Below, piece after piece: positions 25,505 to 35,173 of a stretch of 42,816 nt of DNA. The position numbers and the translations under genes are program-made. This DNA is from Eubacteriaceae bacterium CHKCI004 (GTDB lineage: Bacteria > Bacillota > Clostridia > Lachnospirales > Lachnospiraceae). A model generated the notes under the pieces. It had not been told where the DNA came from. It searched no databases and saw only the letters and a list, made by a program, of their open reading frames with translations. Location of the stretch: contig FCNR01000007.1 of NCBI GenBank assembly GCA_900016875.1, forward strand, positions 1-42,816, written 5' to 3'. Within the stretch, counting starts at the first letter, position 1. Each line of letters begins with the position of its first letter.

Positions 25505-26359
25505 TCATTTACGGTTGCGTTCCCTGTCCTCTTGTGCCTGTTCTGGCGGATTCTTTCCATACCGGGCAGCGATTTCCTCCTGCTTTTCCCGTAATCGCCG
25601 CAGTACCGACTCCCGCTTTCCGGAACGATTTTTTGTATGTTCTTTGGCGCTATTATTGATGCGCCCGTCAATCATATCGTAATTCTGTTCCCCGTAAGCT
25701 TCGGCGCTGCGCAGATATTCACCGTTCTCATAATACTTTTGCCATATCTCCATTTCCGGCTTTTGGGAAATCTCCGGCGGCTTCTCATGTCCCAATGATA
25801 TGGTCTGCCAGATCTGCCGGATTGTCTCTTCATCGAATCCCTGGAATGTATCCTCCGCCGCCTTGCGCCCCTGGTCATCTACTACTGCATAAGCAGCACT
25901 ACGTCCATACTTCTCCGACACCAGAAGAAAAAAATGTTTCCCATCTATGACCGTTTCATCGGCAGCCATCCAGCTCCCCTGTCTCCCCTCCATCTGAAAT
26001 CCTTCCGTGTCCATTGTGAGCAGGGCTGTTGAGGAAGAGCTGCGGAAAAATCCGGGAATAACCACCAGGCCTTCCTTGTCCACATAATAAGCTGTCGAAA
26101 CCCCTTCTTTCGTGACAGCTATGATATCGCTAATATTCAGGGCATTTCCCGTAAATCTTGCCGGCAGTTTTTTCTCCAGCTCGCTTCGAATTTCCTCCGG
26201 CTTTTTCTCCTTCGGCATTATCGTAATGTATACCTGCTGATAATGCTCCACATCTACCCGCAAATGATTTTCCTTAAGATACTGATAGGATTTATACCGG
26301 AGATGCCGCACGGACGTATCCGCTTTCAACTGATATACCGCATACTGATTCAGTCTCAT
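25505..26359 (-). CDS. YodL-domain ICE protein
   Basis: This 284-aa protein begins MRLNQYAVYQLKADTSVRHLRYKSYQYLKENHL, the pattern of YodL-type domains found in Tn1549-like ICEs. A second part, with DIIAVTKEGVSTAYYVDKEGLVVIPGFF, resembles a repeated module in the 1034-aa neighbour (DVLVMKRGGEARAYYVDAKGWTELPNF). The C-terminus is a charged tail (GKRESVLRRLREKQEEI) also similar to the neighbour's end, so these two genes share modules. Its ATG overlaps the TTRAP stop (ATGA), indicating coupled translation. The function is unknown, probably a conjugation-associated accessory. Confidence 0.7.
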   Translation of the reverse strand: MRLNQYAVYQLKADTSVRHLRYKSYQYLKENHLRVDVEHYQQVYITIMPKEKKPEEIRSELEKKLPARFTGNALNISDIIAVTKEGVSTAYYVDKEGLVVIPGFFRSSSSTALLTMDTEGFQMEGRQGSWMAADETVIDGKHFFLLVSEKYGRSAAYAVVDDQGRKAAEDTFQGFDEETIRQIWQTISLGHEKPPEISQKPEMEIWQKYYENGEYLRSAEAYGEQNYDMIDGRINNSAKEHTKNRSGKRESVLRRLREKQEEIAARYGKNPPEQAQEDRERNRK

Positions 26360-26592
26360 TCTGACTCCGCTTCTTCCTCTAACCGGTAAACCTCAAAATC
26401 CATCTCCGCAAATTCCGCATCGGAGATCTGTTTCAGCTTTTCTGCCGCACTGATTACCACTGCGCTCAGTTCTTCATCTCCTCTGGTCATAGGTATCACT
26501 TCCTCCACCGCATGAAGAGCGGCTTCCCGGCTTTCCGTATCAAACATAGAAATGACCCGCATTTCATCTTCTTCAAAAACCACTTTTCTCAT
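26356..26592 (-). CDS. TTRAP-like transposon-transfer assisting protein
   Basis: This small acidic protein of 78 aa (EEDEMRVISMFDTESREAALHAVEEV ... AAEKLKQISDAEFAEMDF) matches the TTRAP family of small proteins encoded in Clostridia conjugative transposons. Both ends overlap neighbours by ATGA junctions (with the 1034-aa gene upstream and the YodL gene downstream), so the three are one translationally coupled unit. The biochemical role is not known. Confidence 0.75.
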   Translation of the reverse strand: MRKVVFEEDEMRVISMFDTESREAALHAVEEVIPMTRGDEELSAVVISAAEKLKQISDAEFAEMDFEVYRLEEEAESE

Positions 26593-29500
26593 AATGACTG
26601 TTCCCCTTTCTTCCGCTCCTGTTTTTTCTGTTCTGGAGATTTTTCTGCACCCTTCAACCTGGACTGACGCTCCCTGAGTGCTTTCAATACAGACTCCTTT
26701 TTCCTGCCAGCGCCTTTTTCCTGATTAGACGACGGCAATACTGCTTTCTCCGCATTTTTCTGCATCTCCAGTTCCTCTTTCCGGTCTGGATAATGCTCCA
26801 GGATTTCGGCTACCACTTGCTGAACCACAGCACTGTTTTTATACTGATCCGCTAGGCCGATCATTTCTGTATCGACCTTCCCTGCTGACATTAGCTGAAT
26901 TTCTCCCTGCCACACATTCCTGTCATACAGCTGAAAACCGATTCCCTTAATCCCATGCATCCGTTCTGCCGGTATCTTCTCGTACAATTCCATTGCCTCC
27001 TCCAGCGTATCCGCATCATGGTATTCGCCAAGGACAGGAAACTCCATACATTCAGCAACATAATAACGGAGAGACAGATTCTGGTCGGACGGCAATTCTT
27101 TTTCCGACATTCTTCCTCCCTCCGCCGCTGGCGCCGAAATGTTATCGTGAAACGCAGCCACCTTTTCCTGTAAATTATTCCGTTCAGCCTCTTCCACCTT
27201 TACCGTAAAATCTTCTATATCCAATACCCGGCAATTTTCCAATCGAAGATGCTCTTCCTCAAAAATCTCTTCCATGGCCTCTTTTACGGAGCATTCTTCC
27301 TGATCGTAAGTCCCTCCGTCACGTTCATGATACTCTTTGTCATAAAATGTGTAGTCATACCAGCCTTCCGCCGTTGTCTGAATCAGGAAAAATCCCTTTC
27401 CTCGTCCAAGATCGTAGGCAATCTCCGCAGGTCGGTCGTCCAAATAGTTTTTCGCTTTGTTATATGCCTCCGCCACTTCTGAACGGAGCCACTTTCCGCT
27501 CAGAGAAGCCGATTTTATGTCAGCCATTTTCTCCAAACCATTTTGGCAGCTGATCAGCGGCATCTGGGAAGGCGGCTGTTCCGAATTTTCCATACCCAGC
27601 TGTTTATCCAGATGGTTCGGGAGCGCATGATAAGCAGAAATAGCGTCCTCTATCTCGTCAAAATACTGATACTCACGCTCCGCTTTCACTCCATAAGCGT
27701 CATTGACCACATAGTACCGTGCGATAAAAGGCTTTTCCGTCCCTGCCTCGCCAGACTCTGCTATGTGTCCCTCCGGGTCAATCCCCCATGCTTTCCCTTC
27801 TTCCTTATCCAGCTCCCATACGGTTCCTTTTTCTTCCCAATACTCCCGAACCGCTTCCAGCGCTCCCTGGTCAAAACCATGTTCCAGTTCCTGCGCCACC
27901 AAATTTCCCTCTGAGTCTACAATGACTGCGCCTACAGAATCGCCATATTCATTGTGCCGCATAAGGTAAAAAATTTCGTTTTTTACAATACGCCGCTCCA
28001 CCGGATGCCATAACCCTTCATGCTGTTTCACTTCCACGCCGGTAGTGTCCATTGTTACAGGCGCATACCACATTTTATTGGATAACTCTGCCGTCTGCCT
28101 GCGCTGTTCCACAAAATTCGGGAGTTCCGTCCATCCCTTTGCGTCCACATAGTAGGCCCTGGCTTCCCCGCCACGCTTCATTACCAGAACGTCGCTGATC
28201 AGCAGGTTATTGCCGGCATCATTCCGGATATCAGCCGTACGGTTGATTCTTCCTTCAAAACTTTCCAGGGATTCATCGTCCTCCAAAAAACTGCTGTAGC
28301 CATAAACATAATCCTGTGCTTCAACAGGCTGTCCGTAATCTGCCAGCCCCGATTCTCTGGAAAGGTCATCCGTTGCTTTAGAAATATTGGAAAGTTGATA
28401 CAGAAAATACCGATCCTGACCATCGGATAAATACAGCATTTCATTGGCCCTGCCAATCTCACTTCGCATCCTATCGGTAAGCGCTTCTCTGTTTCTGCTT
28501 ACCGTCATGTGGCGATATTCCTCTATAGTCTGCTCTCCTTCCATAAAATTAAGGCCATCGCCCAGCCATAAATGCCCGTCCTCCGGCAGTTCCACCTTAA
28601 ATGCGGTCAGAATTGTTCCGGCATGGTTTACCCGCACATGATTTTCCAAAGCAACCGGCATTTCCGGATTATAGTCCGCTCCCCGCAGTTCATAGCGGTA
28701 CAGGCCTTCTGGGAGCAGGGACAGCTCTACCCGGCTATCAGAAAAAAGAACCGGCGCCCCAAAAAGATCAACTGCCTGAAACGGTTCTTCCCGCACAAAC
28801 ATACGCTGCCGGACGCCGTTCTCAATCCCCTCGATCATTTCCCCCGCCGTTTTCCTTATGGTATCCATAGATGCACGGAGAACTTTCATATCTTTATCAT
28901 TGCTCCAACCTGCGATATAGGGGAAAGAATAATCCGAAGTGTCCAGTCCGAAATAGGAAAGCACTGTAAAAGCCACGCTCTCCGCTTCGCACTCTCTGGT
29001 TATCTGATCCTTGTGAATTCCCTCTTCCTGCATGATATCTATGTCATGAAGGACAGCGTGCGCTACCTCATGAATCGCTGTTTTTATCGTCTGCAGTTCG
29101 CTCATACCAGATTGGATCACGATTTCTTTACTAAGACTGTCATAATACCCTCTCGATTCCCCACCTACTTCATCGAATCGAATCGGAACCGGCGTTACAC
29201 TTTGTATGGCTTCCATATACATGGGAAAACGTTCCACATCCGCTGTCAGTTCATTCACATCCAACTCCGGCAGAGGATCGCCCTCTGTCTGGGATATATC
29301 AAAAACCGTTGTAGCCTTAAAGCGCAGCGCCGTGACCGTTACCTCTTCGGTTTCCGGCTGTCCGTCTTCCCGGATCACCACTTCCCCCGTTTCCGGATCA
29401 ATTTTTTCCTGTTCTCGCTTTTCCCGGAATGACTCTGGCGCAATAATCTGGATACCTCTTTCCCCTTTTCGCACATGCCGGTTGAATTTTTTCTCCCACG

Positions 29501-29693
29501 CATGATATCCGGCCACCTTTGTGGCGTCCGGCCTTTGCATGGCGATCAGCAACGTGTTATTAAAGCTGTACCGATGGAACTGGGACATGACCCTCAAATA
29601 CTCCGCATACTGTTCCGACTGAAACAGTTCTCGCAGCCCGTCCTGCAGACGGTCTGTGATCTCCTTCATTCTTTCTTCTCTTTTTGTAGCCAT
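26589..29693 (-). CDS. ArdC-like antirestriction/zincin and YodL multidomain protein
   Basis: This 1034-aa ICE protein starts at ATG 29693 behind GGGAGG. The N-terminal ~110 residues are ArdC-like (FNNTLLIAMQRPDATKVAGYHAWEKK, HVRKGERGIQI), an ssDNA-binding domain linked to protecting incoming DNA from restriction. A zincin-like metallopeptidase follows, with HEVAHAVLHD near residue 230 and a downstream E in CEAESVAF. The remaining ~650 residues contain modules shared with the neighbouring YodL protein and a Lys-rich tail (KKQERKKGEQSL). It sits directly downstream of the SNF2-like helicase, the usual order in Tn1549-like ICEs, and is coupled to TTRAP. A role in establishing the element in recipients is likely. 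Confidence 0.82.
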   Translation of the reverse strand: MATKREERMKEITDRLQDGLRELFQSEQYAEYLRVMSQFHRYSFNNTLLIAMQRPDATKVAGYHAWEKKFNRHVRKGERGIQIIAPESFREKREQEKIDPETGEVVIREDGQPETEEVTVTALRFKATTVFDISQTEGDPLPELDVNELTADVERFPMYMEAIQSVTPVPIRFDEVGGESRGYYDSLSKEIVIQSGMSELQTIKTAIHEVAHAVLHDIDIMQEEGIHKDQITRECEAESVAFTVLSYFGLDTSDYSFPYIAGWSNDKDMKVLRASMDTIRKTAGEMIEGIENGVRQRMFVREEPFQAVDLFGAPVLFSDSRVELSLLPEGLYRYELRGADYNPEMPVALENHVRVNHAGTILTAFKVELPEDGHLWLGDGLNFMEGEQTIEEYRHMTVSRNREALTDRMRSEIGRANEMLYLSDGQDRYFLYQLSNISKATDDLSRESGLADYGQPVEAQDYVYGYSSFLEDDESLESFEGRINRTADIRNDAGNNLLISDVLVMKRGGEARAYYVDAKGWTELPNFVEQRRQTAELSNKMWYAPVTMDTTGVEVKQHEGLWHPVERRIVKNEIFYLMRHNEYGDSVGAVIVDSEGNLVAQELEHGFDQGALEAVREYWEEKGTVWELDKEEGKAWGIDPEGHIAESGEAGTEKPFIARYYVVNDAYGVKAEREYQYFDEIEDAISAYHALPNHLDKQLGMENSEQPPSQMPLISCQNGLEKMADIKSASLSGKWLRSEVAEAYNKAKNYLDDRPAEIAYDLGRGKGFFLIQTTAEGWYDYTFYDKEYHERDGGTYDQEECSVKEAMEEIFEEEHLRLENCRVLDIEDFTVKVEEAERNNLQEKVAAFHDNISAPAAEGGRMSEKELPSDQNLSLRYYVAECMEFPVLGEYHDADTLEEAMELYEKIPAERMHGIKGIGFQLYDRNVWQGEIQLMSAGKVDTEMIGLADQYKNSAVVQQVVAEILEHYPDRKEELEMQKNAEKAVLPSSNQEKGAGRKKESVLKALRERQSRLKGAEKSPEQKKQERKKGEQSL

Positions 29694-29708
29694 AAATACC
29701 TCCCTGAT

Positions 29709-29741
29709 AAAACAGCCCCGTATCACTCCCGGGGCTGTTTA
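29709..29741. terminator. Terminator after the helicase gene
   Basis: AAACAGCCCC pairs with GGGGCTGTTT around GGGAGTGATAC, flanked by A/T-rich runs on both sides. It sits 6 bases past the helicase stop and just upstream of the ArdC-like gene, so some readthrough or a new promoter is needed for the latter. Confidence 0.8.
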
Positions 29742-29747
29742 TAATTG

Positions 29748-30894
29748 TTATAATGATTGTTCGTGCTTTCTGGCGGAAGATTTCTTATCTGTCTGTGCCA
29801 TCTGTTCCTGTTTATCATGGAGCCGCCCCAGCACAGATTTTTTCCCGTTCACCTTTTCTTGCCATACCCTGTCCGCATACCGCAGCGTATTTGCCGGCGC
29901 ATCCGAAGCCAGATTTTCTGCGCTGCGCTTTGCCGGTTCTGCCTCTCTTCCCATTGGTTCCATCTCCTGCCGGTTTCCTTCCGGAAAATCAGAGTCTATA
30001 TCGTCTTCCACACCCAGCACATCCGCCGTATCCTTTTCATCCATATTTAACAGTGAATTCAATTCTGCCAGGCGTGTCATCTTTTCCGCCAGCTCCGCTT
30101 CCTGGGCAAATGGCTTTTTTACTTCCTCTTTCGCTGTCGCCAGCTGCCTTTGCAGGTTTTCCAGTTTCTGCTCCGCCTCAAGCCATTTCTTTTCAATCCC
30201 GCCAAGGGCGTTAGTCATACGCTGGATATTTCCCAGCGCATCTTTCCCCATTTCCACCGTATAGCTGCACTGACGCTTCAGTGTCAGCTGATACGTCTGA
30301 TGAAAACTGTCAAACGCCGCAGACAGGGCAAAACCATGATACTTTCCCACTTTTCCCTGCATGTTTACAGTTTTCAGAGCGCCGCAGGCGGCCAGAAGCA
30401 CCGTCCCGGCTTCTTTCCGGTCTGTGTACTGCCTCCCGTCAATTTCTATCTGAAAGTGATCTTTTTCCGTTTCCAGAATCGGTTTTGCCGCCTCCATATC
30501 CGATTTCATCCCTTCAATCCGCTCCTTCAGCGCAGCGATCTGCATCGGGTACGTCCGGGCAATGTCGGTTTCCATGCGGTATTTGGCACTGGTATGATTG
30601 GCTTTTAACAGCTTTAACTTACTCACCTGTATATCCAGATCCATCTTTTCCTTAATATAAGGATTCCCCGTCGCCAGCGCCTTGATCTCCGCATAAGAGA
30701 GCGCCGCATCGTCCACATCTTCGCAGGCCCGTACCGGGGATTTGGAAGTCATAATTTGCGAGATAAATTTCTGCTTGTTCTCCAGAATCTGCCAGCTGTA
30801 GGCGTCAAATGTCCCTTCCGTCACATACCGGAAGATTTTTACCTTTTCATTCTGGTTTCCCTGGCGCAGTATCCGTCCTTCCTGCTGTTCCAGA
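29748..30894 (-). pseudogene. SNF2-like helicase, C-terminal fragment (interrupted gene)
   Basis: From the recombination point the frame reads LEQQEGRILRQGNQN, helicase motif VI with its arginine finger, then VTEGTFDAYSWQILENKQKFISQIM, the standard continuation of the giant SNF2/methylase-type helicase of Clostridia ICEs. About 300 further residues are helical and charged, ending ARKHEQSL. No start or RBS exists for this part; it is the 3' portion of the gene split by the 30894-41899 element. The upstream piece is at 41897-42691. Joining the two at the shared GAT codon restores the frame exactly (PSD + LEQQEGRI). Confidence 0.9.
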
Positions 30895-30918
30895 TCAGTC
30901 GGTCATTTTTTGCGGACA
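30894..30918 (-). other. Element end (att half-site) inside the helicase gene
   Basis: On the minus strand the element ends TGTCCGCAAAAAATGACCG then ACTGAT; the following CTGGAACAG is helicase. Its TGTCCGCAAAA arm is the inverted copy of TTTTGCGGACA at the other end (41876-41886), giving a palindromic attP around GAT. The recombinase stop codon TGA lies in it. Confidence 0.85.
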
Positions 30919-32751
30919 GTTCATACATGCTATCCTTTTCTGTTCTCTGCTCCTGCGTTTGCTCTCGTTTGATTTCTCCCTCCGTATCTTCTTGGCACAA
31001 GCAGGACAATACCTTGATGCACCAGAGCCCGGGACATATTCAACGCCGCACACCGTACAATTTTTAGCGGGCATTGCTGCCCACCGTTTTGTAGGTATGA
31101 TATGTAATTCATCGACAAAGCCGATGAATTTATAGTAAATCTTGATTTCCTGCTTCACTGTTCCGTCTGCCATCTTCTCACGCTCCGAAACAAGTATCTT
31201 GTCTATGAGTGCGTTTATAACTGTTGCATCCAGTTCTTTTAAGCCTTGATAATTTCGGATAAGGGCGAGGAAGTCACGGATTCCCCGTGATTTCTCGTAG
31301 CTTTCATTAAGAGTTTCCGTCACCTCTTTCAGCCTTGCTTCAATTTCAAGCTGCTCTTTCTGGTATTTCCCCGACATCATCTCAAAATTCCGCTCGGTAA
31401 TACGCTCCATGACCTTATCCTCGTAGAGAGAGGAAAACAGCCTGTCCAGTTCCGCAAGGCGTTTGTTCAGCTTCTTACGTTCTTTCTCTAATGCTTTCGC
31501 CCTGCTCTGGTCTGTTTCCGTGAGCCGCTTTTCTATGGCCCTGACCGCCTTTTCATCATTCACTGCCATATCCGCAAAACAGTTGATGTCGGCAAGAACG
31601 GCATTGAATAAATCCCTTGCTTCTATATTGTGGGCACTACACTCGCTTCTTCCGTTTCTTGCATAATTATTACATGAATACTGTACACAGTCGATAATCT
31701 CTGGGCGTTTCCTCCTGTGTACGTTCATTGCCCGCAGAGCACATCCGCAGTCCACACACTTGATAACGCCTGCAAAAATATTTACAAATCCTCCCTTGTT
31801 CTGTGGAAGCCTACGACTTGTAATAAGCTGTTGGACAATATCAAATTCCTCCTGCGTGACTATTCCCTCATGGGTATTGGGTATCACTTCCCATTCTTCG
31901 GGCAGCTTAGAGGGGCGTTTCTTGCTTTTCATATTGGCGGCAATCCGTTTGTAGCCTACAAGATTTCCCGCATATATCGGGCTTCTTAAAATGCTCCTCA
32001 CGCTGTTCCCACTCCAAATATAGCGTTTGTCCTCGTTCCCCTCAAAATGACGTTCAAAGCCTGTTTCGCCACGCTCCGCCGCATAAGCGGCAGGGCGTAG
32101 GATATGCTGTTTATTAAGATGTCTGCAAATTTTGGCAACTCCATTCCCTTTTAATGCAAGGTCGAATATCTCTTTTACAACATGTGCCACTTTATCATCT
32201 ATCAGCAGATGGTTGTGGTCGGCAGGGTCTTTGATATAGCCATAAGGGGCGGTAGTTCCCATGAATTTCCCCTGTTGAAACCTCGCCCGATATGCCGATT
32301 TTATCTTAACAGATATGTCAGCGGCATACATTTCGTTTAAAATGTTGCGGAAAGGCGTGATGTCCATAGCAGATTTATTCAAGGTATCTACGCCGTCATT
32401 GACCGCTATATACCTCACGTTATGCTCTGGGAAGAAAACTTCCAGATATAACCCACAATCAAGATAGTTTCTCCCCAGACGGGATAAATCTTTCGTAATC
32501 ACGCAGTTTATCAGACCGCTTTCAATGTCTTTTATCATATTCTGGAAACTTGGTCTTTGGAAATTTGTACCAGAATAACCATCGTCCACATACGTTTTTG
32601 CTATGTGCCATCCCTGCTTTTTCACATAATCCGTGAGGATGGATTTCTGTGTCGCAATGCTCGCACTCTCGTTATCCGTACCATCGTCTTTAGATAAGCG
32701 GCAATAAATGCCGACTAAATAGATTTTCTTTTCTTCTTTGATTCCTGCCAT
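30895..32751 (-). CDS. Serine recombinase of the tet(O) element
   Basis: This 618-aa large serine recombinase is the integrase of the 11-kb element. It has the nucleophile serine in GIYCRLSKDDG (about residue 18), DDGYSGTNFQRPSF, ITKDLSRLGRNY, a recombinase domain (TTAPYGYIKDP), a zinc ribbon (IKCVDCGCALR, with later C residues), a coiled coil (KALEKERKKLNKRLAELDRL), and an extra Cys-rich C-terminal tail (KNCTVCGVEYVPGSGASRYC). The tail's last codons (CPQKMTD and TGA) are formed by the attachment site itself. TnpX-like recombinases use a GA dinucleotide core, which agrees with the GAT shared by both ends. It targets the helicase gene of a host ICE. Confidence 0.95.
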   Translation of the reverse strand: MAGIKEEKKIYLVGIYCRLSKDDGTDNESASIATQKSILTDYVKKQGWHIAKTYVDDGYSGTNFQRPSFQNMIKDIESGLINCVITKDLSRLGRNYLDCGLYLEVFFPEHNVRYIAVNDGVDTLNKSAMDITPFRNILNEMYAADISVKIKSAYRARFQQGKFMGTTAPYGYIKDPADHNHLLIDDKVAHVVKEIFDLALKGNGVAKICRHLNKQHILRPAAYAAERGETGFERHFEGNEDKRYIWSGNSVRSILRSPIYAGNLVGYKRIAANMKSKKRPSKLPEEWEVIPNTHEGIVTQEEFDIVQQLITSRRLPQNKGGFVNIFAGVIKCVDCGCALRAMNVHRRKRPEIIDCVQYSCNNYARNGRSECSAHNIEARDLFNAVLADINCFADMAVNDEKAVRAIEKRLTETDQSRAKALEKERKKLNKRLAELDRLFSSLYEDKVMERITERNFEMMSGKYQKEQLEIEARLKEVTETLNESYEKSRGIRDFLALIRNYQGLKELDATVINALIDKILVSEREKMADGTVKQEIKIYYKFIGFVDELHIIPTKRWAAMPAKNCTVCGVEYVPGSGASRYCPACAKKIRREKSNESKRRSREQKRIACMNCPQKMTD

Positions 32752-32805
32752 ACTGTAAAACCTCCGTATCTGTCCTATCTGTTTTCATGTCCCATTGCGT
32801 ACATT

Positions 32806-33069
32806 CTAAGCGGACAGCCCCTCATTGTCGAAGGTGTCGCCCTCGGCAATCTTCTTCCGAATATCCTCGGAGATAATCGGGACAAACGCTTCTGTAACGG
32901 TCTGTGTGCCGACATATTCACGGCTGATTATCATCTGCACTGGTGCTTTTGGCACGATACGCTTTCTCTTTTTATCTGCTTTCTTATCCTCGCCCATACT
33001 TAAATCTTCCTTTCCAGACAGGGCAGGGAAGAGTTTGGAAATGTCCCCGCCCTGCCAATCAGATACCAT
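32806..33069 (-). CDS. Hypothetical protein of the tet(O) element
   Basis: This 87-aa protein has a Lys-rich middle (KKADKKRKRIVPKAP) and an acidic C-terminus (SEDIRKKIAEGDTFDNEGLSA). The ATG overlaps the stop of the YdbC-like gene by one base, so it is expressed with it. I do not recognise a family. It lies between that gene and the recombinase in the same direction. Confidence 0.6.
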   Translation of the reverse strand: MVSDWQGGDISKLFPALSGKEDLSMGEDKKADKKRKRIVPKAPVQMIISREYVGTQTVTEAFVPIISEDIRKKIAEGDTFDNEGLSA

Positions 33070-33299
33070 TAATCCTCGCTGTTTAATTCTTTCTGTAATG
33101 CTTTAAGGAGTGCCGCCGCTTCATCAGCGTTCAGCGTGATTCCCTTGCCGCACTTTTCACGGTTCGGGGAAAAGCTGCGGATGTCATACTTCGGCTCTTT
33201 CCCATTCCATGAAATGAGATTGATTTCCTTTGTGTAGCCACTGTCGCCCGTAGACAATACTGCGATTTCCTTTACGATTTCATACTGGATTTCTCTCAT
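33069..33299 (-). CDS. YdbC/PC4-like ssDNA-binding protein
   Basis: This 76-aa protein reads INLISWNGKEPKYDIRSFSPNREKCGKGITLNADEA, the fold signature of the YdbC family (bacterial relatives of the PC4 transcription coactivator), which binds single-stranded DNA as a dimer. It has one domain and no extra parts. Small ssDNA-binding proteins are common in mobile elements and may protect or guide DNA during transfer or replication. It is coupled to the next gene by a one-base overlap. Confidence 0.82.
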   Translation of the reverse strand: MREIQYEIVKEIAVLSTGDSGYTKEINLISWNGKEPKYDIRSFSPNREKCGKGITLNADEAAALLKALQKELNSED

Positions 33300-33344
33300 T
33301 CTCCATACCTCAACTCTCTGTATTTACTTCCCGAAAAAAGAAGA

Positions 33345-34199
33345 TTAGCGGCTGTCACGGTTGCGTTTCCTCTGCAACTCACGCTCCAAAAGTTTGATGA
33401 TGGTTTCCTCCATCTGCTTCGGCGTTGTGTTCTTCGGAAAGTATTTTTTCAGCTTGCTTGTGTTGATTTTCAAGGTTTCTTTCTGGTTGCCCTTTTCCTC
33501 CGTCATAATCGCAAATATCGTATCCATGTCAAGCCGCCCGCTCTGGCTTAACTGTTTCATCCGCTGTGCCTGTGAGAGTGAGGGCGTTGCTTCTTCGCTC
33601 TCCATCGTGGCAAAGAGGTTTTCCTGCTCGTCTTTCTTCAAGAAGGACAGTTCCACCGCAGGCGTGAGGGCGATTTTCCCCTCGTCCACCATCTGCAAAA
33701 TCGGCGGTATCAGTTCCGTCAGGCGGATAAAACGCTGCACGGTCATCCTGCCCACGCCGAAGCCCTGTGCCACCTTGTCGTCCGTCCGCAACTTCGTCAC
33801 AACTTGTGACGAGGTTAAGTCTGTGCGGAAACCCTGCCGCTTCATGGCTTCGGATTTCATCTTGTAAGCAAACGCCCGCTCCGATGGCAGGATATTCTCA
33901 CGCTGCAAATTGCTGTCTACAAGGGTGATGATGGCTCGGTCACGGTCTAAGGGCAGGACAAACGCAGGCACGGTATTTATCCCTGCAAGTTCAGAAGCAC
34001 GGACACGCCGCTGTCCTGCAATCACTTCATAACCGTCCCCGTCCTCTTTCGGGCGTGTGATTATCGGCGTGACAATGCCAAATTCCTTGATGCTTTCCGC
34101 TAACTCTGACAGTGTTTCATCTTCTGCCACATGAAACGGATTGTCGGGGAACGGGTACAAGTCTTTGGTCTTTAACACCTTAAAATCCTGTTTCTTCAT
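33345..34199 (-). CDS. ParB/Spo0J-family protein
   Basis: This 284-aa ParB-type protein has the N-terminal ParB nuclease-like domain (LSELAESIKEFGIVTPIITRP, then EVIAGQRRVRASELAGI with the GxRR motif) and a middle helix-turn-helix (FGVGRMTVQRFIRLTELIPPI) that binds DNA. No ParA partner is present in the element, so it may act in regulation, replication or element maintenance rather than classical partition. Its start is 8 bases from the stop of the MobV gene in the same direction. Confidence 0.9.
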   Translation of the reverse strand: MKKQDFKVLKTKDLYPFPDNPFHVAEDETLSELAESIKEFGIVTPIITRPKEDGDGYEVIAGQRRVRASELAGINTVPAFVLPLDRDRAIITLVDSNLQRENILPSERAFAYKMKSEAMKRQGFRTDLTSSQVVTKLRTDDKVAQGFGVGRMTVQRFIRLTELIPPILQMVDEGKIALTPAVELSFLKKDEQENLFATMESEEATPSLSQAQRMKQLSQSGRLDMDTIFAIMTEEKGNQKETLKINTSKLKKYFPKNTTPKQMEETIIKLLERELQRKRNRDSR

Positions 34200-34207
34200 T
34201 CACATAT

Positions 34208-35173
34208 CTACCTTTCTTTCGCTCTGCTTCTATGATTTTTCTGCAATTCTTCCAACACTTCGGGCGGTATTTTTGACAGCAGCCGCCCCATCTGCTCGTT
34301 GGTTCTCTGCAATTCAAATATCTTCTGATTCGCTTTCTGCACCTTTAGTTCCTGCTCGTACTTTTCATCACGCATACGCCCCGCATAGTCTGATTCCTGC
34401 CCAATTCTCTCTTTCAAACTGTCGATATACGCCTGCTGTTTCCCGATTTCCTTAGAGAATTTCTCCACGTCTGGCAGCCATGCAGAGAGTAAATCTAACG
34501 CTTTATCCCTTTTCTTCCCTGCGTTAAAGGCGTTGATGTCGGATAGGGCAGACACGATTTCTTCATACTGTTTATCAAGCCTGCCGCCTAATTTATAGAG
34601 CCATGTGGGGACGTGTTTCCGCTTGGTTTCCATTGAGGACTGCCCCCGTTCAAGCTGATTCCACCGTGAGGACATCCGCTCATGGTAGGCGGTCTGCCAC
34701 TCGGATAATGATTTCTGGTTGCCTAAGATAGCTTTCGCTGACAGCTTATTGTCTGGCGTAATCGGCACAAAGCAGAGGTGCATATGGGGCGTTCTCTCGT
34801 CCATATGGACGACAGCGGAGAGGATATTCTGCTTTCCAACACGCTCCGAAATGAAGTCAAGAGCCGTCTGGAAATACGCTTTTTGTTCTTCGGGCGGTAA
34901 CTGGTTCATAAATTCTGGTGAAGCTGTGATGAGCGTTTCCACCATCATCACGCTGTCTTTCCTTGTCCTGCACCCCGCTTCGGCTACCATGCGGTTAATC
35001 TCTTTCTTGTAGGTGTACTTTGGTGGTGCTATGAGATGGTAATTGTTTTTAGAGCGTTCCATATCTATATCTGGGTTGCTTTTGTAGGCTTCTTTCTTCC
35101 GCTCGTTGTGGCGTTCACAAGCCGCAACGCCGCCCGCTTTTCGTTTCTGGAAACGCAGGATTGCATAAGGCAT
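34208..35173 (-). CDS. MobV (Mob/Pre) relaxase
   Basis: This 321-aa protein starts at MPYAILRFQKRK (ATG 35173, RBS AAGGAGG); the frame is open 171 bases upstream only through repeats. The Mob/Pre N-terminus is clear: KRKAGGVAACERHNERKK, DIDMERSKNNYHLI, and the histidine triad region AVVHMDERTPHMHLCFVPI. A C-terminal coiled coil (KEIGKQQAYIDSLKERIGQE, QKIFELQRTNEQMGRLL) completes it. It nicks oriT to start mobilisation; a matching MobV-type oriT core lies ~300 bases upstream. It reads into parB and recombinase as one operon. Confidence 0.92.
   Translation of the reverse strand: MPYAILRFQKRKAGGVAACERHNERKKEAYKSNPDIDMERSKNNYHLIAPPKYTYKKEINRMVAEAGCRTRKDSVMMVETLITASPEFMNQLPPEEQKAYFQTALDFISERVGKQNILSAVVHMDERTPHMHLCFVPITPDNKLSAKAILGNQKSLSEWQTAYHERMSSRWNQLERGQSSMETKRKHVPTWLYKLGGRLDKQYEEIVSALSDINAFNAGKKRDKALDLLSAWLPDVEKFSKEIGKQQAYIDSLKERIGQESDYAGRMRDEKYEQELKVQKANQKIFELQRTNEQMGRLLSKIPPEVLEELQKNHRSRAKER

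Noticed and set aside
28572-29432. 286-codon plus-strand frame
   Set aside because: It is antisense to the ArdC-zincin gene, which has clear domains and RBS.
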